From Betaproteobacteria bacterium UKL13-2 (GTDB lineage: Bacteria; Pseudomonadota; Gammaproteobacteria; Burkholderiales; Usitatibacteraceae): a stretch of DNA of 64,000 bases. A model generated the notes under the pieces. The model was not told the origin of the DNA, searched no databases, and was given only the letters and a program-made list of their open reading frames with translations. Positions 1 to 9,090 of the stretch are shown here, piece by piece. Each line of letters begins with the position of its first letter. Position 1 is the stretch's first letter. The position numbers were made by a program, and so were the translations under genes. The DNA lies in the NCBI GenBank assembly GCA_001602455.1, contig CP012157.1:2971733-3035732 (forward strand), given 5' to 3'.

Positions 1-1
1 G

Positions 2-559
2 TCACCTGATTTTTATGCGGTGAGTTCAATAGGTGGTTTTATTCGCGGTTGGGTGTTGATATGTACAAAGCAACACCATCTAAATCTGAAGAGTTCCTAT
101 GGTAGGGCCGACTTCTGGGCCTTTGCTGAACGCGTCGCCGACCTAGTGCGCTCAGAATTTGGTCCCACTGTCATGTTTGAGCATGGTGCCAACGCCGAAG
201 GCTCTAGCACTGCCTGCGGCTCTAATCATGCCCACTTGCACATCGTTCCATTTGCCGGAAACCTAGAAGCGCTCGCGCTCCAATCCGAGGTAAATTTGAG
301 TTGGATGCCGAGCACTGCTAACGAAATAGCTGTGCTCGCAAACGATTCCGAATATCTGTTCTGTGCGAACCGTTTTAACCGCGGTGAAACAAACGGTCAA
401 CTCGCTCTGATTGAACGGCCTACGTCTCAGTTTTTCCGCAGAGTCTTGGCAGATGCTGTAGGACTACCAAATCTTTTTGATTACAAAGTGAATCGATTTG
501 AGGAATTTTCAGCAGACACCGCTCATCGACTCACCCAAGTAGCGCAGGCGGTTTCCTAG
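2..559 (+). CDS. HIT family hydrolase, 5' end outside window
   Basis: The frame is already open at the first base, so the start codon lies upstream. The first residues (SPDFYAVSSIGGFIRGWVLI) match the segment that precedes the core of HIT proteins. The histidine triad HAHLHIVP sits about 75 residues in and supplies the catalytic His that attacks nucleoside phosphates. The ~100-residue C-terminal extension is not recognised. HIT enzymes are usually nucleotidyl hydrolases or transferases acting on AMP-linked or dinucleoside polyphosphate substrates; the substrate here is unknown. The stop is 4 bp before the next gene, so the three genes up to 3841 form one transcription unit. The neighbouring pyrophosphohydrolase fusion suggests a shared nucleotide substrate, which is inference. 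Confidence 0.85.
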   Translation, partial: SPDFYAVSSIGGFIRGWVLICTKQHHLNLKSSYGRADFWAFAERVADLVRSEFGPTVMFEHGANAEGSSTACGSNHAHLHIVPFAGNLEALALQSEVNLSWMPSTANEIAVLANDSEYLFCANRFNRGETNGQLALIERPTSQFFRRVLADAVGLPNLFDYKVNRFEEFSADTAHRLTQVAQAVS

Positions 560-563
560 GCCG

Positions 564-1217
564 ATGGTTAACGCTGACGGGACGACCGCTGGGAACGCTA
601 ACGACGGACCAGAAGCGCCGCAGACTTCGACTAGTGTTGCAAAAGTGGTTCCCGTTCCTCAGGAATCCGGCGAAGGCGTGAACACAGATGGACGTGCGGT
701 CGGCGAGTTCAAAAGCCGATATCCGTTTTCGGTTCGCGCCCAAATATTTACAGAATCGCTCTATTTGGGATTAATTCTGCTGGTCGGCGTGTACCTAATT
801 GTTTGGATGTACAACGGTGGCTTCCCGCTACCATTCAGTTGCATTGTATTTGACAGTCTGCCGGAAACCCTGAAGACGGTACTCTCCTTTCCAATTGGCG
901 GGCTAATCGGCGGTACGCTTTTTGCGCTGAAGTATTTATATAGGGTGGCGGCACGAGGATTTTGGAGTGTCGATAGGCGCATTTGGCGTCTGTTTTCGCC
1001 TTGGCTATCGGCAACTCTTGCATTGATGGTCGGCATCATGATCGATGGTGGGGTCCTTGGCCTGACGTATAGCGTAAAACCTGGCGGTAGCATTTACTCC
1101 ATAACAGTCAGCGTCGGATTTATCACCGGCTATTTTGCTGACTCTGCTCTCGCCAAAATGCAGGATATCGCGAACGTTATTTTTGGCGCACCGTCTCGCC
1201 ACGGATCTAGGTCCTAG
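564..1217 (+). CDS. Predicted inner-membrane protein, four helices
   Basis: The protein has 217 residues and no family I recognise. The first ~55 residues are polar and low in hydrophobics. After them come hydrophobic segments at about residues 65-82 (LYLGLILLVGVYLIVWMY), 105-122, 145-165 and 180-195. These predict a cytoplasmic tail and four membrane passes. It starts 4 bp after the HIT gene and ends 11 bp before the kinase-like/MazG fusion, so it is co-transcribed and probably works with them. A small membrane protein beside nucleotide enzymes is a common layout in bacterial conflict systems, where it can be the effector or anchor. That role is inferred from context only. Confidence 0.7.
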   Translation: MVNADGTTAGNANDGPEAPQTSTSVAKVVPVPQESGEGVNTDGRAVGEFKSRYPFSVRAQIFTESLYLGLILLVGVYLIVWMYNGGFPLPFSCIVFDSLPETLKTVLSFPIGGLIGGTLFALKYLYRVAARGFWSVDRRIWRLFSPWLSATLALMVGIMIDGGVLGLTYSVKPGGSIYSITVSVGFITGYFADSALAKMQDIANVIFGAPSRHGSRS

Positions 1218-1228
1218 CGGAGGGTGCC

Positions 1229-3841
1229 TTGGCTGAAGCCGCTGCGGACTTCCTGCCGAACCGATCAGTAGTGCTGCTTTCCTCGACTGGCGTCTCTGAG
1301 CTACTTCCGAAGGATATTTCTGCGCTGTTGATTGGACAAAAGGCGCTCGGACTCCTTTGTTTGCCCAGTTGTTGGGTGCCGCCATTTTTCGTGATTTCAG
1401 CGGATCTATCGATTGGTTTAGACGGCGAGTCGTCAGAAAACAGCATTGAACAGGCACTGTCCCTGATTGGGTTGGCAACCGGGCGGCCGTTGATGGCTCG
1501 CTCCAGCGCTGTAGATGAAACTATTGAAGAGCGAGGCAGCTTACTCTCGAAGGAGGCAACAACAGCGACGCTCGCTAAAGTAATTGGTGAATGCGCGTCA
1601 ACTACAGCTCACCTGAACAAAACCATCCACTGGATCGTTCAACTGCGACTTCCGGCTAGATCGAAAGGCCACCTGTCGAATGAGGCCCGGATCTCCAAAG
1701 CGAAACGGGATTGGCTCTGCGAAGCTGAAATCGGCGCTGACGGTACCCAACAAAGCGGTCCTGTCCCAGTGGCTATTCGACGGTGGCGTCATGGCGAGGC
1801 CAAAGAACCGCATGGTCTTTCTTGTAGTTCAAGCGTCACTATCGACAAGGTACTACAGGCCCCAGCGCGCTGGGCCACAGACAGGAAACTCAGACTTCAC
1901 TTCGAATGGGTCTGGGACGGAAATTTCGTCTGGCTGGTTCAAGGAGATCTTTGCACATCTATAGAGGGCATTGACCCGCGTTCCGTGCTGCCGGAGCACG
2001 TCGTGAGCCTAGCCGCACCAGATATCTCGAAATTTCGATTGGCAGATGGGGGCGATTTCGCAAAGTATAGAAAACTGGCGAACGCAAAGATGTACGGCGA
2101 GCTGGGCTATAAAGTGCCAACTTTCTACGTCCTAGATTCAGAGGACGCAATCCTGCAATTGCTGACAGGAGACCCGTCAGCCGAGCTTTCGGCTGACCTC
2201 GCGAAGCTAACCGCGCACCCATTGGTGGTGCGCACTGATGGAGAAGGAATCCCCGCCGAGTTGCGGCAAATGTTGCCGCGTAGCGACGAGCTAAGGACAT
2301 GCGAGGCCGCGCTGAATTGGTTTCAACGTGAATTACCCCAGAAGCTCGCTGTCCTAGGGACACACGCGAAGAAAATCGTACTCATTTGCCACCACTTTCT
2401 TCCAGCTGTGGCATCAGCTTGGTGCATGGCTGAGCCAACCAAGAGAATGGTGAGGATTGAGTCGCTTTGGGGAATACCAGAAGGAATGTATTGGTATCCT
2501 CACGACATTTTTGAGGTCGACACCCTTGACGTGAATATCGACAATGCGGCTGTGAGGACAGGTGATTTTCAATACACCAGCCGTGTGCGATACAAAGAAT
2601 GGTTTGTTGCACCAGATACCTCGGGCAATTGGCTAGCGATCAGGGCGAAGGTATCGAATCGCTGGTCGCCTACGATTTCTAATCGCGATTGGTTTTCAGA
2701 AATCGCTATCACCAGCCGTCGGATCGCAGGCAGGGTTGGACGAGCAGTGAACGTCATGTGGTTTCTTGACATCCATCCCGAAGCGTCTGGGCATAAAATT
2801 TTGCCGTGGTATCACGAGGTTTGCGAGCTCGACCGGTCACTACTCAGAGGTGCCCCTCGGTTCAAGGTATCTGATTCAACTGTTTTAGCGCTACGTACCC
2901 TCAAGGAATGGCAGAGCATTCAGTCGCTACCAATGCAAGATCGGCGAAAAATTAGACGTATTCGCGTTTCGCCGCGCGAGCCGAGCTTGATCCGAAGCCA
3001 GGAGTTTTTAGTTGAGCTAAGCAATTTTGCGAAGGAAAATTCGGCCGTTGTCATCCTTGAGGGTGGCGTGCTCTCGCACGCGTACTACATTTTGCAAAAG
3101 GCGGGGTGCCTAGTTGAAATTGCGGATCTCTATGGCATTAGCGAAGAACAAACGGCGTTCAACAAGATGGTCAGGGACAACATACCTGCTTCGATTGAAA
3201 AGAAGGGCGAACGGGTTGTCCAAGTTCAGCTAACAGGAGATGATTTGATTGCCGCCTTGCGCTTGAAGCTGGTCGAGGAGGCAACCGAAGTCTTTGATGC
3301 GAATTCGACAGCGGAGACTGTGGAAGAACTAGCCGATGTACTTGAAGTGGTGTACGCCCTTGCGGATCGCCTTGGTGCCGGAATTCGCCAGGTGCAACAA
3401 TCTCGGAAAAAGAAGAGAGCAAGCCGAGGCGGGTTCGATGACGGCAAGGTTTTGATCGAGACGGCGAACCCTCAGAGCCTCTCCCCGCAGAATATTGACT
3501 CGCCGACCGAGCAATTGCCGCTCAGCTTTCACGAGCCCCACTTTAGCGCCCCAAGACTATCAAACGTGGAGCCCGATGTATTGGTTCACCAGGACGAACT
3601 GGAAAGACATGGGGCGCGAGAACGGATGCTCGAGATCGACCTTCCAATAGTGGCGAGAACTTCGGTTCAAAGAACGACGGAGTTCCGAATTACCGCGCCC
3701 TCATCGCAAGGAGAGATCAGCATCCCCTTCGTCGGTCAGTGGTCCGTGTCAAGAAAAAATGGCGAGCTGCGTGTAAAGCTATTGTTGCGTCCACAGCCAG
3801 TTCAACCAGAGTTGGAGCTCGTTATCTCTACTGAAGGATGA
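1229..3841 (+). CDS. PEP-synthase-like kinase (ATP-grasp plus His domain) fused to MazG-like NTP pyrophosphohydrolase
   Basis: This 870-residue protein starts at TTG, 5 bp after GGAGGG. Residues ~30-240 look like the ATP-binding half of PEP synthase/PPDK, with LMARSSAVDE resembling the RSSA motif and WVWDGNFVWLVQGDL resembling the end of that domain. Residues ~265-520 form a second, ATP-grasp-like stretch. At 611-617, EGGVLSH matches the phospho-His swivelling domain, with His617 kept. Residues ~645-745 are a COG4997-type all-alpha pyrophosphohydrolase: MVRDNIP, KLVEEATEVF, EELADVLEVV and the RGGFDDG tail. The PEP-binding TIM barrel is absent, as in rifampin phosphotransferases. About 100 unrecognised residues follow. 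The order suggests an ATP-dependent dikinase coupled to an NTP-cleaving domain. Domain calls are by eye; the overall function is unknown. Confidence 0.75.
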   Translation: MAEAAADFLPNRSVVLLSSTGVSELLPKDISALLIGQKALGLLCLPSCWVPPFFVISADLSIGLDGESSENSIEQALSLIGLATGRPLMARSSAVDETIEERGSLLSKEATTATLAKVIGECASTTAHLNKTIHWIVQLRLPARSKGHLSNEARISKAKRDWLCEAEIGADGTQQSGPVPVAIRRWRHGEAKEPHGLSCSSSVTIDKVLQAPARWATDRKLRLHFEWVWDGNFVWLVQGDLCTSIEGIDPRSVLPEHVVSLAAPDISKFRLADGGDFAKYRKLANAKMYGELGYKVPTFYVLDSEDAILQLLTGDPSAELSADLAKLTAHPLVVRTDGEGIPAELRQMLPRSDELRTCEAALNWFQRELPQKLAVLGTHAKKIVLICHHFLPAVASAWCMAEPTKRMVRIESLWGIPEGMYWYPHDIFEVDTLDVNIDNAAVRTGDFQYTSRVRYKEWFVAPDTSGNWLAIRAKVSNRWSPTISNRDWFSEIAITSRRIAGRVGRAVNVMWFLDIHPEASGHKILPWYHEVCELDRSLLRGAPRFKVSDSTVLALRTLKEWQSIQSLPMQDRRKIRRIRVSPREPSLIRSQEFLVELSNFAKENSAVVILEGGVLSHAYYILQKAGCLVEIADLYGISEEQTAFNKMVRDNIPASIEKKGERVVQVQLTGDDLIAALRLKLVEEATEVFDANSTAETVEELADVLEVVYALADRLGAGIRQVQQSRKKKRASRGGFDDGKVLIETANPQSLSPQNIDSPTEQLPLSFHEPHFSAPRLSNVEPDVLVHQDELERHGARERMLEIDLPIVARTSVQRTTEFRITAPSSQGEISIPFVGQWSVSRKNGELRVKLLLRPQPVQPELELVISTEG

Positions 3842-4095
3842 GTTATCCGCTTTTGCGGAGATCTAAAATGGCGGCGAGGATGGATTCTGGACAGACCATC
3901 GGTCGACTCTTGTTCCGCCTGTCGAAGTCGTGTCGTCACACGCGCAATTTCACGAGCACCAGCAGATCGCCGAGGTATTGGTTTGGCCATTTGCCTTCTT
4001 CATAAAGCGCGAGTTTAACAAGCTTAGAAATTGCCAGCTCAAGATGAGTTGAGCCGGCAAAACACTCAAAATAAAGCAATAGGTGCTAAACAGAA

Positions 4096-4353
4096 ATGCC
4101 AATCAAATGGAAGTCCGGCCCTCGCTTTAAACCGGGCGTGATTCTGAAAAGAGTGCGCGCCGTTAGAACAGTCAGCGAAACCGGGCAATCTTCCTTTGCC
4201 GGTTTCGACATTCATGAATGCACTCCGGCGCTGCAATCCATGCTTTCGTTCCCAGATGCGGCTGAGAGCGTTGACCGGGCTACGTTGGTTTGGAAGGCCC
4301 TCTCGAACGCCCCAAAGGATCTCAATCCTGAGACCTTTCTCGTCGCCATTAAT
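4096..4353 (+). pseudogene. HEPN-like gene, N-terminal part (cut by IS1380)
   Basis: The frame opens at ATG 4096 and runs 86 codons to the left end of the IS at 4354. If the element and one copy of its TTAAT duplication are removed, the frame continues without a break into 5998-6969 and gives a 409-residue protein. This N-terminal part is not recognised. No strong ribosome site precedes the ATG. About 250 bp with no clear gene separate it from the kinase/MazG fusion, so it may have its own promoter. Confidence 0.7.
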
Positions 4354-5992
4354 CCTAAATCCGGCAGTTACCCTGCCGCTGTAAGTTGGGCTGACGGTAG
4401 CCAAGGTGGCAGTGGGCGCGTGATTTTGGCCACTACGTAGTCCAGAAATGTCTTCCATCGATCCGTAAAAGGCAACTGCTCCGCAATATCCCTGACATGA
4501 CTTAAAGCCGCACGAATGTTGGCAATGAGCGCGAGCAACTTGTCCTTGGCAGCATGCATCGGCGTCAGATACAGCGTTGTCTGTCCCGCATGTTTGACAG
4601 CGCGCCCCACACTGGCAAGCAATAACGCTCGGCTGGTGATGGCTTCCATGCGTGCACCCGGCTTGGCCGCCCGGCAATACCAGGACCACCAGTTGTACAC
4701 CAGCGCTACAGCGCGAGCACTGGTCTGGCAGCGCTCAATGTCCTGGGTCGTGAAGCCACCCCATCCCCACTGATTTTTGAGCTCGTCAAATCCGTTCTCG
4801 CAGTCAGCCCGGTCCCGATAGAGTTGACCGAACGCGTCCAATGCGTAGGCGCTGTTTGTCACCAACACCGCGTATTCCCAAACCTGAACATCCTTGTCCG
4901 GCATCAGCAACTCAATCTGCTCGCCCGGCTCGTTCTTGGTCTTTCGACTCAGCGCCAAATCGGCTTTGACGGCACGCCGCAAGATCACTACCCGACGTGA
5001 TTTGTCCCAGCCCGAGAGTTTGAGGGTATCTTCGACTGCGCTCCAGCCTTGCTCGCTGGGGCCGGGTGTACTCCAGTCATCACGCGCGAATTGGCGTGCC
5101 AATAATTTCTTGACACCCACAGTCTGACGCAGCTTGAACAGGTAGGGCTGGTCTCGCTCCTCCAGCTCGGCGATAAAGGGTTCGTTGCCAAAGCCGCAGT
5201 CGCCTCGGACCAAGGCCGGACGCTGCTGGGGCGTGAGCTTTTCCAGTACGCCGATCAGACCAGGCCGCGCTTTGGCCGCGCTGTGCTCTTTGCCGGGGCA
5301 GACGACAACGTCCAGCACCAGGCGCAGGTTGCCAACCCAGTATGTGTGCAGTGCGTGGCTCGGGCGCCCGGGTTTGTGTGGGTTGTAGCTGACCTCAGCT
5401 CCGCTTTGTTTTCCGAACATCGGCTTGATGGTGGTGTCGATATCCAGGATCCAAGGGGTGCTCAGTGCCGCTTGCACACTACCCATGAGCTGGGGGGCAA
5501 GCCAGGCCTGGCTTTGCTCGGCGCTCATACGCGACAGTGCGCGTCGCAGCGCGTCTTCGCTGATGATTTTCTTCATCCCCAGAATCTGCGGGCTCACCGC
5601 GTCGCCGCGCAGCCCGGTGATATGGGCGTAGCGGTTGTGCCCTGCCAGTATCGCCAGCAGCCATGTGCCCAAGATATCCTGTTTGCTGGGTGCATTGGGG
5701 CTTGTGTAGCTCAATGGGCAGCTATCGACCCAGGAGCTGTACACACCCGTGGTGGCCAAGAACTCGGAGAAGAAGGTCAACTGTGCATTCGGTGTGGCGC
5801 TGGCACCATGGTCCCACTTCACATGAATTCGCCCGCCCGGCGTATCCACCACCATGGCCTCCAGTGCCTGCGTTTGGACAGCAAGTTGACGCCTTTTTGC
5901 TTCACCCATTTGGTGACTCCAATAAATCCATTGAAATTGGCGTCTAGTCTAGCTTGCAGCCGGTTTACGCAATGTCAACTGCCGGAAATAGG
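4354..5992 (-). mobile_element. IS1380-family insertion sequence, complete
   Basis: Imperfect terminal inverted repeats begin CCTA-x2-TCCGGCAGTT at both ends (left CCTAAATCCGGCAGTT, right complement CCTATTTCCGGCAGTT). The element is 1,639 bp and is flanked by a direct 5-bp duplication TTAAT at 4349-4353 and 5993-5997. It carries one transposase. The intact duplication and the clean restoration of the host reading frame point to a simple, fairly recent insertion. Confidence 0.92.
4368..5909 (-). CDS. IS1380-like DDE transposase
   Basis: A 513-residue transposase that fills the element. The DDE residues are visible as LDIDTTIKPM (first Asp), VRGDCGFGNEPF (second Asp) and CENGFDELKNQWGWGGF (Glu, with the YREK-like region of IS4/IS1380 enzymes). 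Length and motif order fit the IS1380 family, and the 5-bp duplication agrees. It is not closely related to the second IS1380 transposase at 17464-18858. The frame looks intact, so the element may still be active. Confidence 0.9.
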   Translation of the reverse strand: MGEAKRRQLAVQTQALEAMVVDTPGGRIHVKWDHGASATPNAQLTFFSEFLATTGVYSSWVDSCPLSYTSPNAPSKQDILGTWLLAILAGHNRYAHITGLRGDAVSPQILGMKKIISEDALRRALSRMSAEQSQAWLAPQLMGSVQAALSTPWILDIDTTIKPMFGKQSGAEVSYNPHKPGRPSHALHTYWVGNLRLVLDVVVCPGKEHSAAKARPGLIGVLEKLTPQQRPALVRGDCGFGNEPFIAELEERDQPYLFKLRQTVGVKKLLARQFARDDWSTPGPSEQGWSAVEDTLKLSGWDKSRRVVILRRAVKADLALSRKTKNEPGEQIELLMPDKDVQVWEYAVLVTNSAYALDAFGQLYRDRADCENGFDELKNQWGWGGFTTQDIERCQTSARAVALVYNWWSWYCRAAKPGARMEAITSRALLLASVGRAVKHAGQTTLYLTPMHAAKDKLLALIANIRAALSHVRDIAEQLPFTDRWKTFLDYVVAKITRPLPPWLPSAQLTAAG

Positions 5993-5997
5993 TTAAT

Positions 5998-6969
5998 CGG
6001 CAGTTAGACGAGCTGCTTGCTACAAGAATTGAAGCGTACTGTGTCCTTACGACAATCTCATTGATCGCACCGCGGTCGACTTTCGAGCGTACCGTTGAAG
6101 ACTGCCGAATCACATTTCTTAAAGGCAAATTTCCAGCGAAGTTTGCAGGGCGCGACTCTGCGGTCGCGCAAGAGTCGCTTCCAGTAAAGGAAACACGGAC
6201 AGATTACTGCCGCGTAATCGTCAAAGTACACGCGAAGTCACCACAAAGTGCGGTGTCCAGCGCGCTTCGGGCCCTAGACCTCCAGCGAGCAGCTTGGTGT
6301 CTTTACGGAAACTCGGCTATGGAAATTGTTGGGCAGGGATGGAAGCCCATTAACGTCGTGAAATTAGGCCCAATACATACCGTTCACTTAGCCGACGGAG
6401 AACTCGCAACCAAATCAATCTGGTTTGAGCCAAATTACGCTGAGGTTTCCTCGTTTGATGTAGGCACTGGCAACTACAAAAAACTTTCGTCGGACACTTT
6501 TACAAAACTGCAGAAATCCAACTATCGCCGTGTACTGGTCGAGGCTCTTTTGAAGTTTGTGCGCGCGTTGGATGAACGCGATCAAAATACGGCCTTCCTG
6601 AAACTATGGGGAGCAGCCGAGAGCCTACTCGTCCCGGACCACGCAGACTATGAGAAATTTGTTCGAAGGTGCAGCTTTTTATACAAGGAACGCGACTTTC
6701 ACATGCAGCTGTTAGAACACCTACGCGAGTATCGAAACACTTCAGTACACGCCGGTGATGAAAGCGATCTCGCCAAAACCCACTGCTTCCAACTCCAAGC
6801 GTTCTTTCGCCCCCTGATGTTTTTTCATTTGCATCATTCGGCAGAATTTTCTTCGCTCAGCGAGGCGAATGATTTTCTTGATCTCTCCCCAGATCCGGCT
6901 GCCTTGCAGAGAAAACGTCACTTGCTCGACAAAGCAATTCAATTTGTTTCACCGCCCGAGAAATCATAG
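5998..6969 (+). pseudogene. HEPN-like gene, C-terminal part
   Basis: This is the downstream part of the gene begun at 4096. It is in the same frame once the IS1380 and one TTAAT are removed. An internal TTG at 6061 would allow a 302-residue product, but that is unlikely to be the native start. The last ~130 residues resemble the Apea/HEPN-like fold: a helical stretch with FLKLWGAAESLL, followed by YRNTSVHAG, which carries the R-N-x3-H signature of HEPN ribonucleases. HEPN proteins commonly act as RNases in antiviral and toxin systems. The position just after the HIT/membrane/kinase-MazG unit fits a conflict island. The family call rests on the motif and helical pattern only. Confidence 0.65.
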
Positions 6970-7179
6970 GCTGAATTTGTCAAAACTTTATCGGCTCGCG
7001 AAAATCAAACGATGCACTTGTTGGCCACTTACGTGATTGCTAGCTCGACTGTAGATTTGTGCTTTTTTGAACAACTTTCGCCCAGAAATTGCGCTACGAC
7101 ATGAGCCAAGCTGTAGTCGCCTGTTGTCGCGTACGCCGCACCCCTGGTTCAACATTGAAGCGGCGGGAACACCTATCCA

Positions 7180-8744
7180 TCAACGAGTGAAAAGCTCCCC
7201 AAACTTTGCAAGTCGCTCCACCTTAGGCAGCTGCAACACCCACTTCAGCCTCTCTGCAACAATTGGCGAGCAGTTCAGCACCAACTCGTCTGAGCCAAAA
7301 CTCACCCGCACTTTCTGGTCCCGAGCGCAGGTTGAAGAGATACTGTTTACAGCGTCCATGGTACGGTCATAGATGTTGATGCTGTTTACAAAAGCCAGCT
7401 TCGTCCCTTTTTTCAGGCCGACGCATTCCACAACCTCATACTCCGCCTCTCGCCCAATTGCGCTAGAGTTGGGTCCACAATCATCGCGCAGAATTTCACG
7501 AAACACATTGCTTGCTACTCGGCTACGGATTGATTTAGAGAGCTCAACTTGAGTCGATGCCGAATGTCCTTGTGTCTGCAAGAGCCTGACTAGGTGCTGA
7601 TTGAGTGGGGTGGTGGCGTCAGTGAAGACTCTGGAGAAATTGTTGGAAACTAGGTCTCCTCGCGTCTTAGCCAAGTAACTCTCAAGATCTCTTTGACTAT
7701 AGCTTGGATGAATATCCCAAAATGCACGCCAAAAGCCCAGCACATCCGAGGACAAACCATCTGCCGATGCTGGACCTGCGGCTAGGAAGTTTAAGGCGAA
7801 GCCACACACATATGGTATCTGCCCGGCAAACCGCTCCTTCATTCCACCCCAGGGTCGTCCGGCGGACTGGATAGCACAATCGGAGAATGCATGACTAACT
7901 CGCCCCGTAACTGCAGCTTCATCCAGCGCGCCAATTGCGTAAAGCGCCGCTACACTTAACAGCTCAGCATTTCCTTCGTAAAGCCAAGATTCACTGGTCT
8001 TCTCATGCATGAAGACGCCCGCGTTCCAGAGGTGGGCCAGCTCATGCGCTAGCACTGAGATGATTCTCGTGCTGCGCTCCGCGGACTCAGTGGCCCAGGC
8101 TTCTCCCCGCAGCCCGAATCTAATGACTCCGCCTGGCACCACGTCGGCCTGAAAACTCTGTCCTGGCTTGTCTCGCTCTTCCCAAACAACGTAGATTGAG
8201 GGTGAGGCTGGCAACTTCTTGCCCAATCGTTCTGTATACACATTCAACAGCGCCGCCGTGTTTTTTGCGATCAGGCTCGTCGTGAAATTTGGCAATCCGG
8301 AGTCCATTAGGACCAAAGCACCATCGATCTTGGTAAATGTGTCGGGGCCGAAATAGATCCAGCCTCTCATGTCTTTCTGGAAATCCGAACCCTTGATCTC
8401 CAAAGTTGACTCGGATTTCCTATCTCGGTAAACCACCACGCCGCGTTTCGGCGCTTTAATCAGCCAATCGGTGAAACCGGAGCGTCCTATTGACTGCAGG
8501 TATTGAGTGAAGACCAAGGAGCCGCCATTCTGAAGCTTGATAACCGGAGGATAGCGGCGATCCCTGACAACCTTATCTGGAAGCAACTGAAAGCGCGGTC
8601 GAGGACAGTCGAGGAGTTTCATTTCCAGATTACTGTAGACACTTGTGCAGGCCGTCAACGGCTCCCAGAGAGCAGATCGCACCAGTGCGTGTGTCTGTGT
8701 ATCCGAATCCGTGAACGCAACTAGATGAACGGGGCCCGTTTTTC
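7180..8744 (-). pseudogene. M1-like zinc metallopeptidase, main part (N-terminus cut off by IS3)
   Basis: The open frame runs from the edge of the IS at 8744 to 7180. Counting from the GTG at 8682 (500 residues), HELAH lies at 213-217 and Glu236 in ESWLYEGNAE falls 19 residues later. This is the HExxH-x18-E zinc site of gluzincins such as M1 aminopeptidases. The visible coding starts within mature protein and has no signal peptide. The missing N-terminus with a secretion signal lies beyond the IS at 9992-10162. The product was probably exported to the periplasm or beyond. The frame cannot be rejoined cleanly across the IS, so the gene is likely dead. Confidence 0.75.
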
Positions 8745-8790
8745 TGGACGGACAAGTTGATGTTACTTTATCAACTTATCAGGAGTCCTC

Positions 8791-9090
8791 ATGAAACGTA
8801 TCCCCCGTCGCACATTCACGGCTGAATTCAAAGCCGAAGCCATCAAACTTGTAACTGAACAAAAGCTTACCCATGCCGAGGTCAGCAAAAAGCTCGACAT
8901 CGGCACGAAATCAATACGCACATGGATCGAGCAACAGTCGCGCGGTGAGCTTAAAGCTAGTTTAGGCGCTGATAAACTCACCGCCGACCAACTGCGTATC
9001 CGCGAGCTTGAACGCGAACTCGCTATTGCCAAGATGGAGCGAGACATATTAAAAAAAGCGACGGCATACTTCGCGAAAGAGTCGAAGTGA
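8791..9090 (+). CDS. IS3 transposase OrfA (HTH protein)
   Basis: A 99-residue protein with an N-terminal helix-turn-helix (FTAEFKAEAIKLV...GTKSIRTWI) and a C-terminal leucine-zipper-like helix (RIRELERELAIAKMERDILKKA), as in IS3 OrfA. It ends GTGA, overlapping the orfB start. A run of seven A followed by G at 9051-9058 lies in the overlap region. This is the usual slippery site for the -1 frameshift that makes the OrfAB transposase. Confidence 0.9.
   Translation: MKRIPRRTFTAEFKAEAIKLVTEQKLTHAEVSKKLDIGTKSIRTWIEQQSRGELKASLGADKLTADQLRIRELERELAIAKMERDILKKATAYFAKESK

Noticed and set aside
6061-6969. Stand-alone gene starting at TTG 6061
   Set aside because: The frame continues upstream to the IS border and joins exactly with 4096-4353 once the insertion is removed, so the TTG is internal.
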